Source: Myxococcales bacterium
GTDB taxonomy: Bacteria > Myxococcota_A > UBA9160 > JALSIO01
NCBI GenBank assembly: GCA_026989995.1
Contig: JALSIO010000754.1
Location: 1-10,119, forward strand
Reading direction: 5' to 3'
Length of the DNA: 10,119 bases
A program made the translations under genes and the position numbers. The notes under the pieces were generated by a model. It was not told where the DNA came from. It ran no database searches and was given only the letters and a program-made list of their open reading frames with translations. Below, in pieces: positions 1 to 7,488 of this stretch; position 1 is the stretch's first letter, and each line of letters starts with the position of its first letter.

Positions 1-206
1 ACGTGCTCGCGCGCACCATGTCGAGCTCGGGCCTCGACGCCATGGCGTATCGGCTCGATCTCGAGGCCGCCGCCCTCCTTTCCCTCGACGCCGCCACGGC
101 GCTCCACGTCGTCAGCGAGGCCCACGTGGAGTTCGAGGCCGTGGGACGGGCGCTCGAATTCCCCTTCCCCGGCGCCGGGGGCAGCGGCGAAGCGGAGCGA
201 AGCTAG
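1..206 (+). CDS. C-terminal end of an unrecognised protein, cut by the left edge
   Basis: The frame is open from the left edge to a TAG at 204-206, so this is probably the last 67 or so residues of a gene that starts outside the window. A GTG at 3-5 is the first possible start inside the window, but nothing shows that it is used. Codons have the strong G/C third-position bias of the neighbouring genes, which supports real coding. The visible part has an Ala/Leu-rich stretch that looks helical (residues about 18-38), a more acidic stretch about 39-50 (SEAHVEFEAVG), then a Phe/Pro turn and a Gly/Ser-rich tail ending GEAERS, a typical disordered C-terminus. I do not recognise the family. It converges on the MinD-like gene that ends at 386. 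Confidence 0.5.
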   Translation, partial: VLARTMSSSGLDAMAYRLDLEAAALLSLDAATALHVVSEAHVEFEAVGRALEFPFPGAGGSGEAERS

Positions 207-385
207 CCGGCCCACCGGGGATTCCTTCGGTCCGGCCCGGGGGTGCGGGAACCACGGCCTCGCGGAGGCGGCCCGGTCCTCCGCCGGCGTTTCCCCGCGG
301 AACGACCCGTCGGATCCGCCGGGAACGCGCCCTCCCGCGGGACGCAGCCGGCGCATGACCCCACCCCGGTGCGATCGGCCGGGGC
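207..385. other. Convergent intergenic gap
   Basis: This 179-bp stretch lies between two genes that end towards each other. I see no credible coding frame with a start signal. It contains the GC-rich stem-loop annotated at 262-284 and nothing else I can support. Confidence 0.6.
262..284 (+). terminator. Candidate terminator hairpin between convergent genes
   Basis: GCGGAGG (262-268) and CCTCCGC (278-284) form a perfect 7-bp stem around a 9-nt loop, 56 nt after the stop of the left-edge gene. The plus strand continues into a short GTTT (289-292), which is a poor U-tract; the minus strand has none. The position between convergent stops fits a terminator, but hairpins of this size arise easily by chance at this GC content. 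Confidence 0.3.
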
Positions 386-1294
386 TCAGGCCGAGAGTGC
401 CGGCGAGGGAGGAGGTGCCCCGAGGTCCGCCCGTCGAAGGCGGCCCCCCAGCAGGTGCCCCACCGCGGCGAGGGCCACCGCGGCAGGGGAGCGGGGTTCG
501 AACTCCGTGACGGGCAGGAAGCTCCGCACCGAACGGGGCACGCTCGGATCGTCGGGAATCGCACCCAGGAGCGGAAGGGGCACGCCCAGGAAGCGCCGGG
601 CCGTCTGGCGAAGACGGAGGAGCGTCGGCTCGCCGCCCGTGGCCCGGTTGGCCAGGAGCTCCACCGCCAGCGGTGGGCGAACCGGCCCGCGCCCTCCGTC
701 CCGCACCGGCTCCCCCACGCGTTCGCGCAACTCCGCGAGGGTCGCGAGGTCGACGCGCTCGATCTCCCGACGGCGGGGATCCCGCGCGTGGAATCGCCGG
801 CTTTCCATCCGGAGCACGGCCAGCTTCAGGAAGCGAAACGCATCGAGAATGGACGGCGGCTCCGGCGTGGCGACCAGGATTCCGAGCTCCGCCGCCGCGA
901 AGAAGTCGAGGGCGTCCCGCCCGCAGCCGGCGCCCACATCGAAGAGGACGATCTCCGCATCGAGGCCGCGAAGCGCGCGGAGCAGCCGCCGCTTCGCCTG
1001 GAAGGAAAGGTGGGCCGACGCCAGCCGCTGGCCGGTGCCGCCGAGGACCGCGAGTCGCGGCGCGACGGGAAGCAGGGCCTCCTCGAGGCGCCGGATCCGG
1101 CGATCCAGGAAATCCTGGATCCCGGTGGCCCGGTCGAAGAGGCCGAAGAGCGCAGCGAGATTCGGACCTCCCACGTCGAGATCGGCGGCCACCACCCTCG
1201 CACCGGCTCGGGCCAGGACCGAGGCCAGTCCCGCCACCACGACGCTCTTGCCGACGCCTCCCTTCCCCGACCCGACGGCCACGACCCGGGCCAT
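386..1294 (-). CDS. MinD/FlhG-like P-loop ATPase (ParA/MinD superfamily)
   Basis: The product is 302 aa. It opens directly with the deviant Walker A motif GSGKGGVGKS (residues 8-17; signature Lys11 and Lys16), followed by a switch-I-like ADLDVGGPN (37-45, Asp38 and Asp40) and a Walker B-like VLFDVGAG (116-123). The PEPPSILDAFRFLK stretch (144-157) and the GAIPDDPSVPRSVR stretch (244-257) also fit MinD/FlhG proteins. Proteins of this family are ATP-dependent dimers that position flagella, pili, chemoreceptor arrays or division sites. The C-terminal AAVALAAVGHLLGGRLRR (271-288) could be an amphipathic membrane-targeting helix; this is inference. I chose the ATG at 1294 because the P-loop follows at once and a G-rich stretch (GGGGGGA) sits just upstream. 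The open frame continues to 1486 but there overlaps the preceding gene with Arg/Pro/Gly-rich, non-homologous sequence. It is 17 bp downstream of the CheX-like gene, so probably in one operon. The exact role (FlhG versus another positioning ATPase) cannot be decided here. Confidence 0.9.
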   Translation of the reverse strand: MARVVAVGSGKGGVGKSVVVAGLASVLARAGARVVAADLDVGGPNLAALFGLFDRATGIQDFLDRRIRRLEEALLPVAPRLAVLGGTGQRLASAHLSFQAKRRLLRALRGLDAEIVLFDVGAGCGRDALDFFAAAELGILVATPEPPSILDAFRFLKLAVLRMESRRFHARDPRRREIERVDLATLAELRERVGEPVRDGGRGPVRPPLAVELLANRATGGEPTLLRLRQTARRFLGVPLPLLGAIPDDPSVPRSVRSFLPVTEFEPRSPAAVALAAVGHLLGGRLRRADLGAPPPSPALSA

Positions 1295-1311
1295 CTTCCC
1301 CCCCGGCCGCG

Positions 1312-1797
1312 CTAGTCGAGCTTGGCGACGAGAAACGAGAAACACCCGCCCTCGACGTAGGCATCGAGGGTGACCCGGCAATCCACCCGAGCCTGGGGGG
1401 CGCCGAGGGTCCCCTTCGCCTTCACCGGGGCCTCCTTGCGCGCGTAGACGGCGTCGAGGCGGACGTGGGGGTAGCCATCCCGACACATGAGGCTCGCGGC
1501 GATGTTGGCCACCTCCGAGAAGGCGCCCGCGAGTTCCTCCGGGATCTCGCCCGCCGCCAGGGCCTCCTGCACGGCGCTCGGCGAGGTCATCGCCAGCGCG
1601 CCGCCGAGTCCGACGACTGCCGGATCGTCCGCGGCCAGCACGGCGGCGATCCGATCGTCCCGCGTCAGGTAGACACCCACCCGGGTCACCGCCGCGAGTC
1701 CCGGCGGCGACCCGGCCTCCACCTTGACTTCCGCCCCCACCAGGTCCCGAAGCAGGGTGCCGATCTCCTCCACGGTGGGCAGATAGATCCCGCTCAC
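1312..1797 (-). CDS. CheX/CheC-like chemotaxis phosphatase-related protein
   Basis: The product is 161 aa, the usual length of a stand-alone CheX domain. The central part contains LAGAFSEVANIAASLM (89-104), which carries the E-x2-N pair (Glu95, Asn98) that CheC/CheX/FliY proteins use to dephosphorylate CheY-P. It is preceded by RIAAVLAADDPAVVGLGGAL (49-68), which fits the strand and helix before it in this fold. Only one such motif is present, as in CheX; CheC usually has two. The C-terminal part is rich in beta-type residues and ends FSFLVAKLD. I chose the GTG at 1797 because GGAGGGG (1801-1807) lies just upstream; the frame is open to an ATG at 1905, but those 36 extra residues are Arg/Gly-rich and lack a comparable ribosome site. 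It is followed after 17 bp by the MinD-like ATPase gene, probably co-transcribed. No chemotaxis kinase or receptor gene is nearby. The family call rests on the E-x2-N segment and overall pattern, so a related non-phosphatase domain is possible. Confidence 0.6.
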   Translation of the reverse strand: MSGIYLPTVEEIGTLLRDLVGAEVKVEAGSPPGLAAVTRVGVYLTRDDRIAAVLAADDPAVVGLGGALAMTSPSAVQEALAAGEIPEELAGAFSEVANIAASLMCRDGYPHVRLDAVYARKEAPVKAKGTLGAPQARVDCRVTLDAYVEGGCFSFLVAKLD

Positions 1798-1800
1798 ACG

Positions 1801-1807
1801 CCCCTCC
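1801..1807 (-). promoter_or_regulatory. Ribosome binding site of the CheX-like gene
   Basis: Read on the minus strand this is GGAGGGG, with its GGAGG core 5 nt before the GTG at 1797. It decides the start of the CheX-like gene against the longer ATG alternative at 1905. Confidence 0.7.
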
Positions 1808-1815
1808 GTTCCACG

Positions 1816-1836
1816 CAGCCGGGGACGGAAGCCCCG
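1816..1836. repeat. Stem-loop repeat, copy 1
   Basis: CAGCCGGGGACGGAAGCCC (1816-1834) is repeated at 2007-2026 with a single extra C. CGGGG (1820-1824) pairs with CCCCG (1832-1836) around a 7-nt loop. Read on the minus strand, the direction of the flanking genes, the loop is CTTCCGT. This copy lies about 12 nt upstream of the ribosome site of the CheX-like gene, so it would sit in its 5' leader if transcription starts upstream. Confidence 0.55.
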
Positions 1837-2006
1837 CGACCCCGGCCGGACCTGCCGGCTCGCCAGCGCCGTTCTCCCGACGCCCCGGCCCGCCCCGTGC
1901 CCCATCGGTCGTCCCCGCCCAAGGCTTGAGCAGGAACCCGGCAGATTCCCGGCCGAACCCTCCGGAGAGGCAACGCGCGAGGACTTCGCGGACGTGCCAC
2001 CGGGGA

Positions 2007-2028
2007 CAGCCGGGCGACGGAAGCCCGG
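2007..2028. repeat. Stem-loop repeat, copy 2; possible purB terminator
   Basis: This is the second copy of the 1816-1834 element. CCGGGC (2010-2015) pairs with GCCCGG (2023-2028), a perfect 6-bp stem around a 7-nt loop. It begins 43 nt after the purB stop codon on the minus strand, a fitting position for a terminator, but no U-tract follows it, so a Rho-independent role is uncertain. Confidence 0.5.
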
Positions 2029-2070
2029 AGCCGCCCCAGCGCCCGGGGACCGGCCGCGCGCTCGCGGTGC

Positions 2071-3483
2071 CTAGCGGCCGCCGCGGGACGGCCGGACGTC
2101 GCCGGCGAGATAACGCGACACGAGCTCCCCGGCCTCGCCCACGTAGGTCTCCGGGCGCAGGGCCAGCAGGCGGTCCTTCGCCTCCGACGGAAGGTCGAGG
2201 CCCCGCACGAGCTCGCGCAGCTCCTCCAGGGAGACGCGGCGGCCCCGGGTGAGGTCCCGAAGCAGCTCGTAGGGCTTCGCCACACCGTGGCGGCGCAACA
2301 CCGTCTGGATCGCCTCGGCCAGCACCTCGGGCGCCGCCTCGAGATCCCGGCGAAGCGCCTCCTCGTCCACCGCCAGGCGCCGAAGACCGCGCAGGATCGA
2401 CCCCCAGGCGTGCAGCGCGTGGCCGAGCCCGACGCCGACGTTGCGCAGCGCCGTCGAGTCCGACAGGTCCCGCTGAAAGCGCGAGATCGGGAGCTTCGCC
2501 GCGAGGTGCCCGAGCACCGCGTCGGCGACGCCGAGGTTGCCCTCGGCGTTCTCGAAGTCGATGGGATTCACCTTGTGGGGCATGGTGGACGAGCCCACCT
2601 CACCGGCTGCGGTGCGCTGCCGGAAGTAGCCGAGCGAGACGTAGCCCCAGAGGTCGCGGGCGAGATCCAGGCACACCGCGTCGAAGCGCATCACGGCGTG
2701 GAAGAGCTCGGCCATCCAGTCGTGCGGCTCGATCTGGGTGGTGAGGGGGTTCCACTCGAGGCCGAGCCCCCGGACGAAGGCCTCGCAGTGGGCGATCCAG
2801 TCGACTTCCGGGTACGCCGCGAGGTGGGCATTCCAGTTGCCCACCGCACCGTTCATCTTGCCCAGGACGGGCACCGCGGCCAGCACCCGGCGCGCGCGCC
2901 CGAGGCGCAGGGCGAAGACCGCGAGCTCCTTGCCGAGGGTGGTGGGGGAGGCCGGCTGGCCGTGGGTGCGGGAGAGCATCGGGAGCCCGGCGGTCGCCCG
3001 GGCGAGGCCGGCGAGCTCGTGGATCAGCTCGTCGGCCCGCGGCAGCAGCAGCGCGCGCCGGATCTCCCACAGCATCCGCGCGTAGGCGAGGTTGTTGATG
3101 TCCTCGGAGGTACACGCGAAATGCACGAACTCGCGCGCCCGGGCCAGCCCGGGGCGGGCGGCGAGCTCCTCTTTCACCCAGTACTCCACGGCCTTCACGT
3201 CGTGGCGGGTCTCCGCCTCGATCTCCTTCACCCGCGCGGCCCCCGCGCCCGCGGCGCGCTCGGGCAGGGAGAGCAGCCACGCGCGGTCCTCCGGCCCGAA
3301 GGGCTCGAGCTCGGGAATGCCCGGGTGCTCCGCGAGGGAGAGCAGCCACCGCACCTCCACCTCGACCCGGAACCGGATCAGCCCGGCCTCGCTGGCGAGG
3401 GGGCGGAGCTCCGCGAGGGAAGCCGCGTAGCGGCCGTCGAGCGGCGAGATGGCGGAGAGCGGACCGGTGGGCGCGTCGCTCAT
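2071..3483 (-). CDS. purB: Adenylosuccinate lyase, Escherichia coli type
   Basis: PurB cleaves fumarate from SAICAR (giving AICAR) and from adenylosuccinate (giving AMP), two steps of cytosolic purine synthesis; the enzyme works as a homotetramer. The 470-aa product follows E. coli PurB almost end to end: SPLDGRY (13-19), [14 protein letters not shown] (94-107), [15 protein letters not shown] (121-135), [16 protein letters not shown] (171-186, with the catalytic-region His174), [12 protein letters not shown] (209-220), [14 protein letters not shown] (248-261) and the lyase signature [16 protein letters not shown] (297-312) with the mobile-loop serines. No key residue is missing and no frameshift is seen. 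The ATG at 3483 overlaps the purL stop as ATGA and has GGAG (3489-3492) 5 nt upstream, inside purL. The C-terminus adds a short basic tail (VRPSRGGR). The open frame continues far upstream, but only as a shadow of purL. Confidence 0.97.
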   Translation of the reverse strand: MSDAPTGPLSAISPLDGRYAASLAELRPLASEAGLIRFRVEVEVRWLLSLAEHPGIPELEPFGPEDRAWLLSLPERAAGAGAARVKEIEAETRHDVKAVEYWVKEELAARPGLARAREFVHFACTSEDINNLAYARMLWEIRRALLLPRADELIHELAGLARATAGLPMLSRTHGQPASPTTLGKELAVFALRLGRARRVLAAVPVLGKMNGAVGNWNAHLAAYPEVDWIAHCEAFVRGLGLEWNPLTTQIEPHDWMAELFHAVMRFDAVCLDLARDLWGYVSLGYFRQRTAAGEVGSSTMPHKVNPIDFENAEGNLGVADAVLGHLAAKLPISRFQRDLSDSTALRNVGVGLGHALHAWGSILRGLRRLAVDEEALRRDLEAAPEVLAEAIQTVLRRHGVAKPYELLRDLTRGRRVSLEELRELVRGLDLPSEAKDRLLALRPETYVGEAGELVSRYLAGDVRPSRGGR

Positions 3484-3492
3484 CTTGACTCC
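3480..3492 (-). promoter_or_regulatory. purL-purB ATGA overlap with internal ribosome site
   Basis: The purL TGA (3482-3480) and the purB ATG (3483-3481) share two bases, and GGAG (3492-3489) lies 5 nt before the ATG. This layout is typical of translational coupling, so purB is probably translated by ribosomes ending purL. Confidence 0.8.
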
Positions 3493-6400
3493 ATCCGAAG
3501 CGCCCGATCCGCGAAGGCCCGGGCGTTGGTGAAAAGGCGCAGCCAGGGCGCGTCCTCGCCCCACCCCTCCGGCCGCCACGACCACTGCGCGCTCCGGAAC
3601 AGGCGCTCCGGGTGGGGCATCAGGATGGTGACGCGGCCGTCCGGCGTGGTCACACCGGTGACGCCGGCCGGCGATCCATTCGGATTCTCGGGGTAGTGCT
3701 CGGTGGGCCGCCCCCGGTGGTCCACGTAGCGCACCGCCACGAGGCCGGCGGCGGCGAGGCGAGCGGCCCCCTCCGGCTCCGCGAAGGCGGCCCGCCCCTC
3801 GCCGTGGGCCACGGCCACGGGCAGCAGGGACCCCTCCATTCCCCGCAGCAGCACCGAGGGGCCGGGCTCGATGGCGACCAGCGAGAGCCGCGCCTCGAAC
3901 TGCTCGGAGCGGTTCCGGACGAAGCGCGGCCAGCCCTCGGCACCGGGAATGAGCTCCCGGAGCGCGGCGAGCATCTGGCAGCCGTTGCAGACGCCGAGGG
4001 CGAAGCGCCGGGGATCCGCGAAGAAGGCGCGGAAGGCCTCCCGGGCCCGGGCGTGGAAGAGGATGGAGCGCGCCCAGCCCTCGCCCGCCCCGAGCACGTC
4101 GCCGTAGGAGAATCCGCCGCAGGCTGCGATCCCCGAGAAGCCCTCGAGGCGAACCCGCCCGGCGAGCAGCTCGCTCATGTGGACGTCCACCGCCTCGAAG
4201 CCGGCGCGGCGGAAGGCGGCCGCCATCTCCACGTGCCCGTTGACGCCCTGCTCCCGGAGGATCGCCACCCGCGGCCGGGGCGCGACCTCGAGCCTCGGCG
4301 GATCCGGATCGAAGTCCGCGCGCACCGAGAGCCCCGGGTCCTCCGGATCGCAGCGCAGCGCCTGCTCCTCGTCGGCGCAGTCCGGATCGTCCCGCAGGCG
4401 CTGCAGCCGCCAGGTGGTCTCCGACCAGAGCCGCCGGAGCTCGAAGCGGTCCGCCTCGAGCACGGTCTCGCCCCGGAAGCGGAAGCGGATCCGCCGGCCG
4501 GGCGCCGGAGCCCCGATCCGGTGCAGCACGGCGGCGAGCCCGTGGGCGGCGGCGGCCCGGTGCACCTCCTCCCGCTTCGCGCGCCGGGTCTGCACCACGG
4601 CGCCGAGCTCCTCGCTGAAGAGCGCCGAGACCGGATCGGGCCCGGCCTCCCCGAGCTCCACCTCGAGCCCCGCACCGCCGGCGAAGGCCATCTCGCACAG
4701 GGCCGCGAGGAGCCCCCCGTCCGAGCGGTCGTGGTAGGCGAGCACGGCATCGCGCTCGCGCAGCTCGCCAAGCCAGGCGAAAAGCCCCCGCACGAGGGCC
4801 GGATCGTCGAGATCCGGGGGCTCCGTGCCGAGCTCCCCGAAGACCCGCGCGAGCGCCGAGGCCCCGAGCCGACACCGCCCCGCCCCGAGGTCGAGCACCC
4901 AGAGGTCCGTGTCGCCCGCGTCGAGGCGGAGCTCCGGGGTGAGGGTGCGCCGCAGGTCGCGCACCGGAGCGAAGGCCGAGACCACGAGGGAGACGGGCGA
5001 GGCCACCGCGAAGGTCTCCTCGCCCTCCCGCCACACCGCACGCATCGACAGCGAGTCCTTGCCCACCGGAATGGCCACGCCGAGCGCAGGGCAGAGCTCG
5101 AGACCGACGGCGCGCACGGCGTCGTGGAGGGCCGCGTCCTGGCCGGGATGACCCGCGGCGGCCATCCAGTTGGCGGAAAGGGCGACCCGCGAGAGCGACA
5201 CCACGTCGGCCGCGGCGAGGTTGGTGAGCGACTCGCCCACGGCCAGTCGTGCCGAGGCGGCGGGATCGAGCAGCGCCACCGGCGGGCGCTCGCCCATCGC
5301 CATGGCCTGCCCCGCAACGCCGACGAAGTCCGAGGCCACGAGGGCGACGTCGGCCACCGGAACCTGGAAGCGCCCCACCATCTGGTCGCGGGCCACGAGT
5401 CCGCCCACGGTCCGATCGCCGATGGTGATGAGGAAGGTCTTGTCGGCCACGGCGGGGAAGCGGAGCACCCGGCGCACGGCCTCGTCGAGGGGCAGCCGGC
5501 GAAGATCGGCCGGCCGGCCGGAGGGCGGCTCGCGGGCGACGTCCCGGTGCATGCGCGGTGGATTCCCGAAGAGCAGCTCCATGGGCACGTCGATGGGGGT
5601 CTCGCCGGTACGCGCGTCGGAGACGACGAGGCGCCTCTCGCGCGTGGCCTCGCCGATCACCGCCACCGGACAGCGCTCCCGCTCGCAGAGCGCGAGGAGC
5701 TCCGGCAGCTGCTCCGGACGGACCGCGAGCACGTAGCGCTCCTGCGACTCGTTGCACCAGAGCTCGAGGGGGGAGAGGCCGGGATCCGCCGTGGGGATGC
5801 TCCGCAGCTCGATCCGGGCGCCGAGCCCGGCGTCCTCCACCAGCTCGGGCACCGCGTTGGAAAGCCCCCCGGCGCCCACGTCGTGGATGGAGAGGATGGG
5901 ATTGTCGGCGCCGCGGGCGGCGCAGGCGTCGATCACCTCCTGGCAGCGGCGCTGCATCTCCGGGTTGGCCCGCTGCACCGATGCGAAGTCGAGCTCCTCG
6001 TCGCCCTCGCCGAGGGCCCGGGAGGAGCCCGCGCCGCCGCCGAGACCGATCCGGAACGCCGGCCCGCCGAGCACGGCGATGGCGGCGCCGGGCGGAATCG
6101 GCGCCTTGTCGACGTGCAGCGGACGGATCTGGCCGGAGCCGCCCGCGAGCATGATCGGCTTGAGGTAGCCCCAACGCCGCAGCTCCCCGGCGCGCTCCTC
6201 CACCCACTCGAAGGTGCGGAAGGTCCCGCACAGATTCGGCCGGCCGAACTCGTTGTTGAACGAGGCCGCCCCGACCGGGCCCTCGAGCATGATCTCGAGG
6301 GGCGAGGCGAGGCGGGCGGGCCGGGGCTCGCGACCCTCCCAGGGCTGCTCGAAGCCCGGGATCCGGAGGTCCGAGACGGCGAAGCCGGTGAGGCCGGCCA

Positions 6401-7412
6401 CCGAACGGGCGCCCCGTCCCGTGGCGCCCTCGTCGCGGATCTCGCCGCCCGAACCGGTGGCGGCGCCGGGGAAGGGGGAGATCGCGGTCGGGTGGTTGTG
6501 CGTCTCCACCTTCACCACGAGATGGGCGGGCTCCTCCCACGGCCGGTATTCGCGGGTGGCCGGGTCCACCCAGAGCCGCCTCGCCCGCGGGCCCTCGAGC
6601 ACGGCGCCGTTGTCCCGGTATGCGGAGAGCACGCCCTCGGGAGACCGCTCCCGGGTGTGGCGGATCATGTCGAAGAGGCTTCCGGCGGCGGGCGCGCCGT
6701 CCACGGTCATCGATGCCCGGAAGATCTTGTGGCGGCAGTGCTCGGAGTTCGCCTGCGCGAACATCATGAGCTCGACGTCGCTGGGATCGCGCCCGAGGTC
6801 GCGGTAGGCCGCCTCGAGGTAGGCGATCTCGTCCGCGGCGAGCGCGAGGCCGAGCTCCCGATCGGCGCGCAGCAGCGCCTCCCTTCCCTCGCGCAGCAGC
6901 GGGACCCGGGCGAGGGGGCGGGGCTCGGCGTGCCGGAAGAGGCCGGCGGCGTCCTCCAGGCGGAAGAGCGCCGTCTCGGTCATGCGGTCGTGGAGCAGCG
7001 AGGCCACGGCGCTGCGGTGCTCCTCCGCGAGCCCCGCAAGCCGGTAGAGGGTCCCCCGTTCCACCCGCTCGACCCGCGCGAGGCCGCAGATCCGGGCGAT
7101 CTCGGTGGCCTTCGAGGACCAGGGCGAGACGGTGCCGAGGCGGGGGACCACCAGGATCTCGTCGGGCCGCAACCGCGCAGGAGGGGACCCCTCGCCTCCG
7201 CCGAGGAGCTCTCGCAGCCGGCCGAGCTCCTCCGGGGAAGGCTCGCCGGCCACCTGCACCAGCCGCAGCTCGAGGGCCCGGAGCTCCCCCACCTCGGCCG
7301 CCCGCTCGCGCACCCGGGCCTCGAGGCGTCGGCGGCGCCCCTCCGAAAGGGGCTGCCCCCCGCCGATCACGAGGACATCCGGACCGAGACGCCCCGGCTC
7401 CATCGCTGCCAT
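3480..7412 (-). CDS. purL: Phosphoribosylformylglycinamidine synthase, single-chain form
   Basis: PurL converts FGAR, glutamine and ATP to FGAM, glutamate, ADP and phosphate, step 4 of purine synthesis. The 1310-aa product is the large fused form, close to E. coli PurL (about 1295 aa). In order there are an N-terminal PurS-like domain (about 10-130; [14 protein letters not shown] at 93-106), a linker domain with [18 protein letters not shown] (214-231), the FGAM synthase core with [20 protein letters not shown] (301-320) and [10 protein letters not shown] (384-393), a second AIRS-like half ([15 protein letters not shown] at 657-671, NWMAAAG at 748-754, YHDRSDGG at 893-900), and a C-terminal class I glutamine amidotransferase. 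The amidotransferase triad is visible: Cys1142 in GVCNGCQ, His1267 and Glu1269 in MPHPER. The ATG at 7412 is chosen, with a second in-frame ATG at 7403 possible; neither has a good ribosome site, and CTGCC/GGCAG can pair around the first. The stop overlaps the purB start. It is divergent from lysR. Confidence 0.97.
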   Translation of the reverse strand: MAAMEPGRLGPDVLVIGGGQPLSEGRRRRLEARVRERAAEVGELRALELRLVQVAGEPSPEELGRLRELLGGGEGSPPARLRPDEILVVPRLGTVSPWSSKATEIARICGLARVERVERGTLYRLAGLAEEHRSAVASLLHDRMTETALFRLEDAAGLFRHAEPRPLARVPLLREGREALLRADRELGLALAADEIAYLEAAYRDLGRDPSDVELMMFAQANSEHCRHKIFRASMTVDGAPAAGSLFDMIRHTRERSPEGVLSAYRDNGAVLEGPRARRLWVDPATREYRPWEEPAHLVVKVETHNHPTAISPFPGAATGSGGEIRDEGATGRGARSVAGLTGFAVSDLRIPGFEQPWEGREPRPARLASPLEIMLEGPVGAASFNNEFGRPNLCGTFRTFEWVEERAGELRRWGYLKPIMLAGGSGQIRPLHVDKAPIPPGAAIAVLGGPAFRIGLGGGAGSSRALGEGDEELDFASVQRANPEMQRRCQEVIDACAARGADNPILSIHDVGAGGLSNAVPELVEDAGLGARIELRSIPTADPGLSPLELWCNESQERYVLAVRPEQLPELLALCERERCPVAVIGEATRERRLVVSDARTGETPIDVPMELLFGNPPRMHRDVAREPPSGRPADLRRLPLDEAVRRVLRFPAVADKTFLITIGDRTVGGLVARDQMVGRFQVPVADVALVASDFVGVAGQAMAMGERPPVALLDPAASARLAVGESLTNLAAADVVSLSRVALSANWMAAAGHPGQDAALHDAVRAVGLELCPALGVAIPVGKDSLSMRAVWREGEETFAVASPVSLVVSAFAPVRDLRRTLTPELRLDAGDTDLWVLDLGAGRCRLGASALARVFGELGTEPPDLDDPALVRGLFAWLGELRERDAVLAYHDRSDGGLLAALCEMAFAGGAGLEVELGEAGPDPVSALFSEELGAVVQTRRAKREEVHRAAAAHGLAAVLHRIGAPAPGRRIRFRFRGETVLEADRFELRRLWSETTWRLQRLRDDPDCADEEQALRCDPEDPGLSVRADFDPDPPRLEVAPRPRVAILREQGVNGHVEMAAAFRRAGFEAVDVHMSELLAGRVRLEGFSGIAACGGFSYGDVLGAGEGWARSILFHARAREAFRAFFADPRRFALGVCNGCQMLAALRELIPGAEGWPRFVRNRSEQFEARLSLVAIEPGPSVLLRGMEGSLLPVAVAHGEGRAAFAEPEGAARLAAAGLVAVRYVDHRGRPTEHYPENPNGSPAGVTGVTTPDGRVTILMPHPERLFRSAQWSWRPEGWGEDAPWLRLFTNARAFADRALRMESR

Positions 7413-7456
7413 GCCGGCAGGATGGCTTCGGCCTGGCGATTGGGCTACTGAATGTT

Positions 7457-7488
7457 GATTATCCGGTGAATAAGTCCGATGAATAATC
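7457..7488. promoter_or_regulatory. Candidate LysR operator in the purL/lysR divergent promoter
   Basis: This AT-rich island in GC-rich surroundings contains three overlapping symmetries. First, TTAT-N7-ATAA (7459-7473) is an imperfect dyad that fits the T-N11-A LysR-box rule. Second, GATTAT (7457-7462) and ATAATC (7483-7488) are a perfect outer inverted repeat spanning 32 bp. Third, TCCGGTGAATAA (7462-7473) and TCCGATGAATAA (7475-7486) are direct repeats with a 13-bp period and one mismatch. The last repeat covers the lysR start codon. On the minus strand, GATAAT (7463-7458) could be a -10 element for purL, about 45 nt before its ATG, but no good -35 is seen. Binding here would be expected to repress lysR itself and could affect purL; this is inference. 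Confidence 0.5.

Larger units (their letters stand above)
1798..2070. other. Intergenic region between purB and the CheX-like gene
   Basis: This 273-bp stretch holds no gene I can support. It must contain the end of the purL-purB transcript and, if the CheX-like operon has its own promoter, that promoter. Visible contents are two near-identical stem-loops (1816-1836 and 2007-2028), an 8-bp palindrome CTCCGGAG (1960-1967), and GC-rich low-complexity sequence around 1880-1905. I cannot place a convincing -10/-35 pair on either strand. Confidence 0.6.

Noticed and set aside
112..564. Minus-strand open frame of 150 codons across the left convergent gap
   Set aside because: It overlaps the ends of two better-supported genes, is Arg/Pro-rich and has no recognisable motif or ribosome site.
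243..1373. Plus-strand open frames opposite the MinD-like gene
   Set aside because: They are Arg/Ser/Pro/Gly-rich shadows of a gene with a clear P-loop on the other strand.
1295..1486. Longer start for the MinD-like protein
   Set aside because: The extension would run through the CheX-like gene and put 64 low-complexity residues before a P-loop that normally sits at the N-terminus.
1821..1835. GACGGAAGCC-type core resembling the GACGCAAAGCC of c-di-GMP riboswitches
   Set aside because: It lacks the conserved CGCAAAGCC and the rest of the riboswitch fold, and it is on the strand opposite to the genes it would regulate.
1798..1905. Longer start for the CheX-like protein at ATG 1905
   Set aside because: The added 36 residues are Arg/Gly-rich, while the GTG at 1797 has a strong GGAGGGG just upstream.
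1902..1929. TCAA-N16-ACCGATGG on the minus strand, resembling a sigma-28 promoter upstream of the CheX-like gene
   Set aside because: The spacer is one base off the usual 15, the -10 matches only in CCGAT, and the leader would be about 105 nt. Too weak to annotate, though tempting given the gene.
1993..2003. TGGCACG on the minus strand, resembling a sigma-54 -24 element
   Set aside because: The required GC-containing -12 element (TTGC type) is absent at the right spacing.
2287..3696. A 469-codon plus-strand open frame opposite purB
   Set aside because: It is antisense to an unmistakable purB, with a composition typical of a reverse-strand shadow and no domain.
3612..7451. A 1279-codon open frame on the plus strand, antisense to purL
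   Set aside because: It is His/Glu/Pro/Gly/Arg-rich with no recognisable domain and mirrors purL codon bias. Long antisense open frames are expected opposite GC-rich genes with few stop codons.
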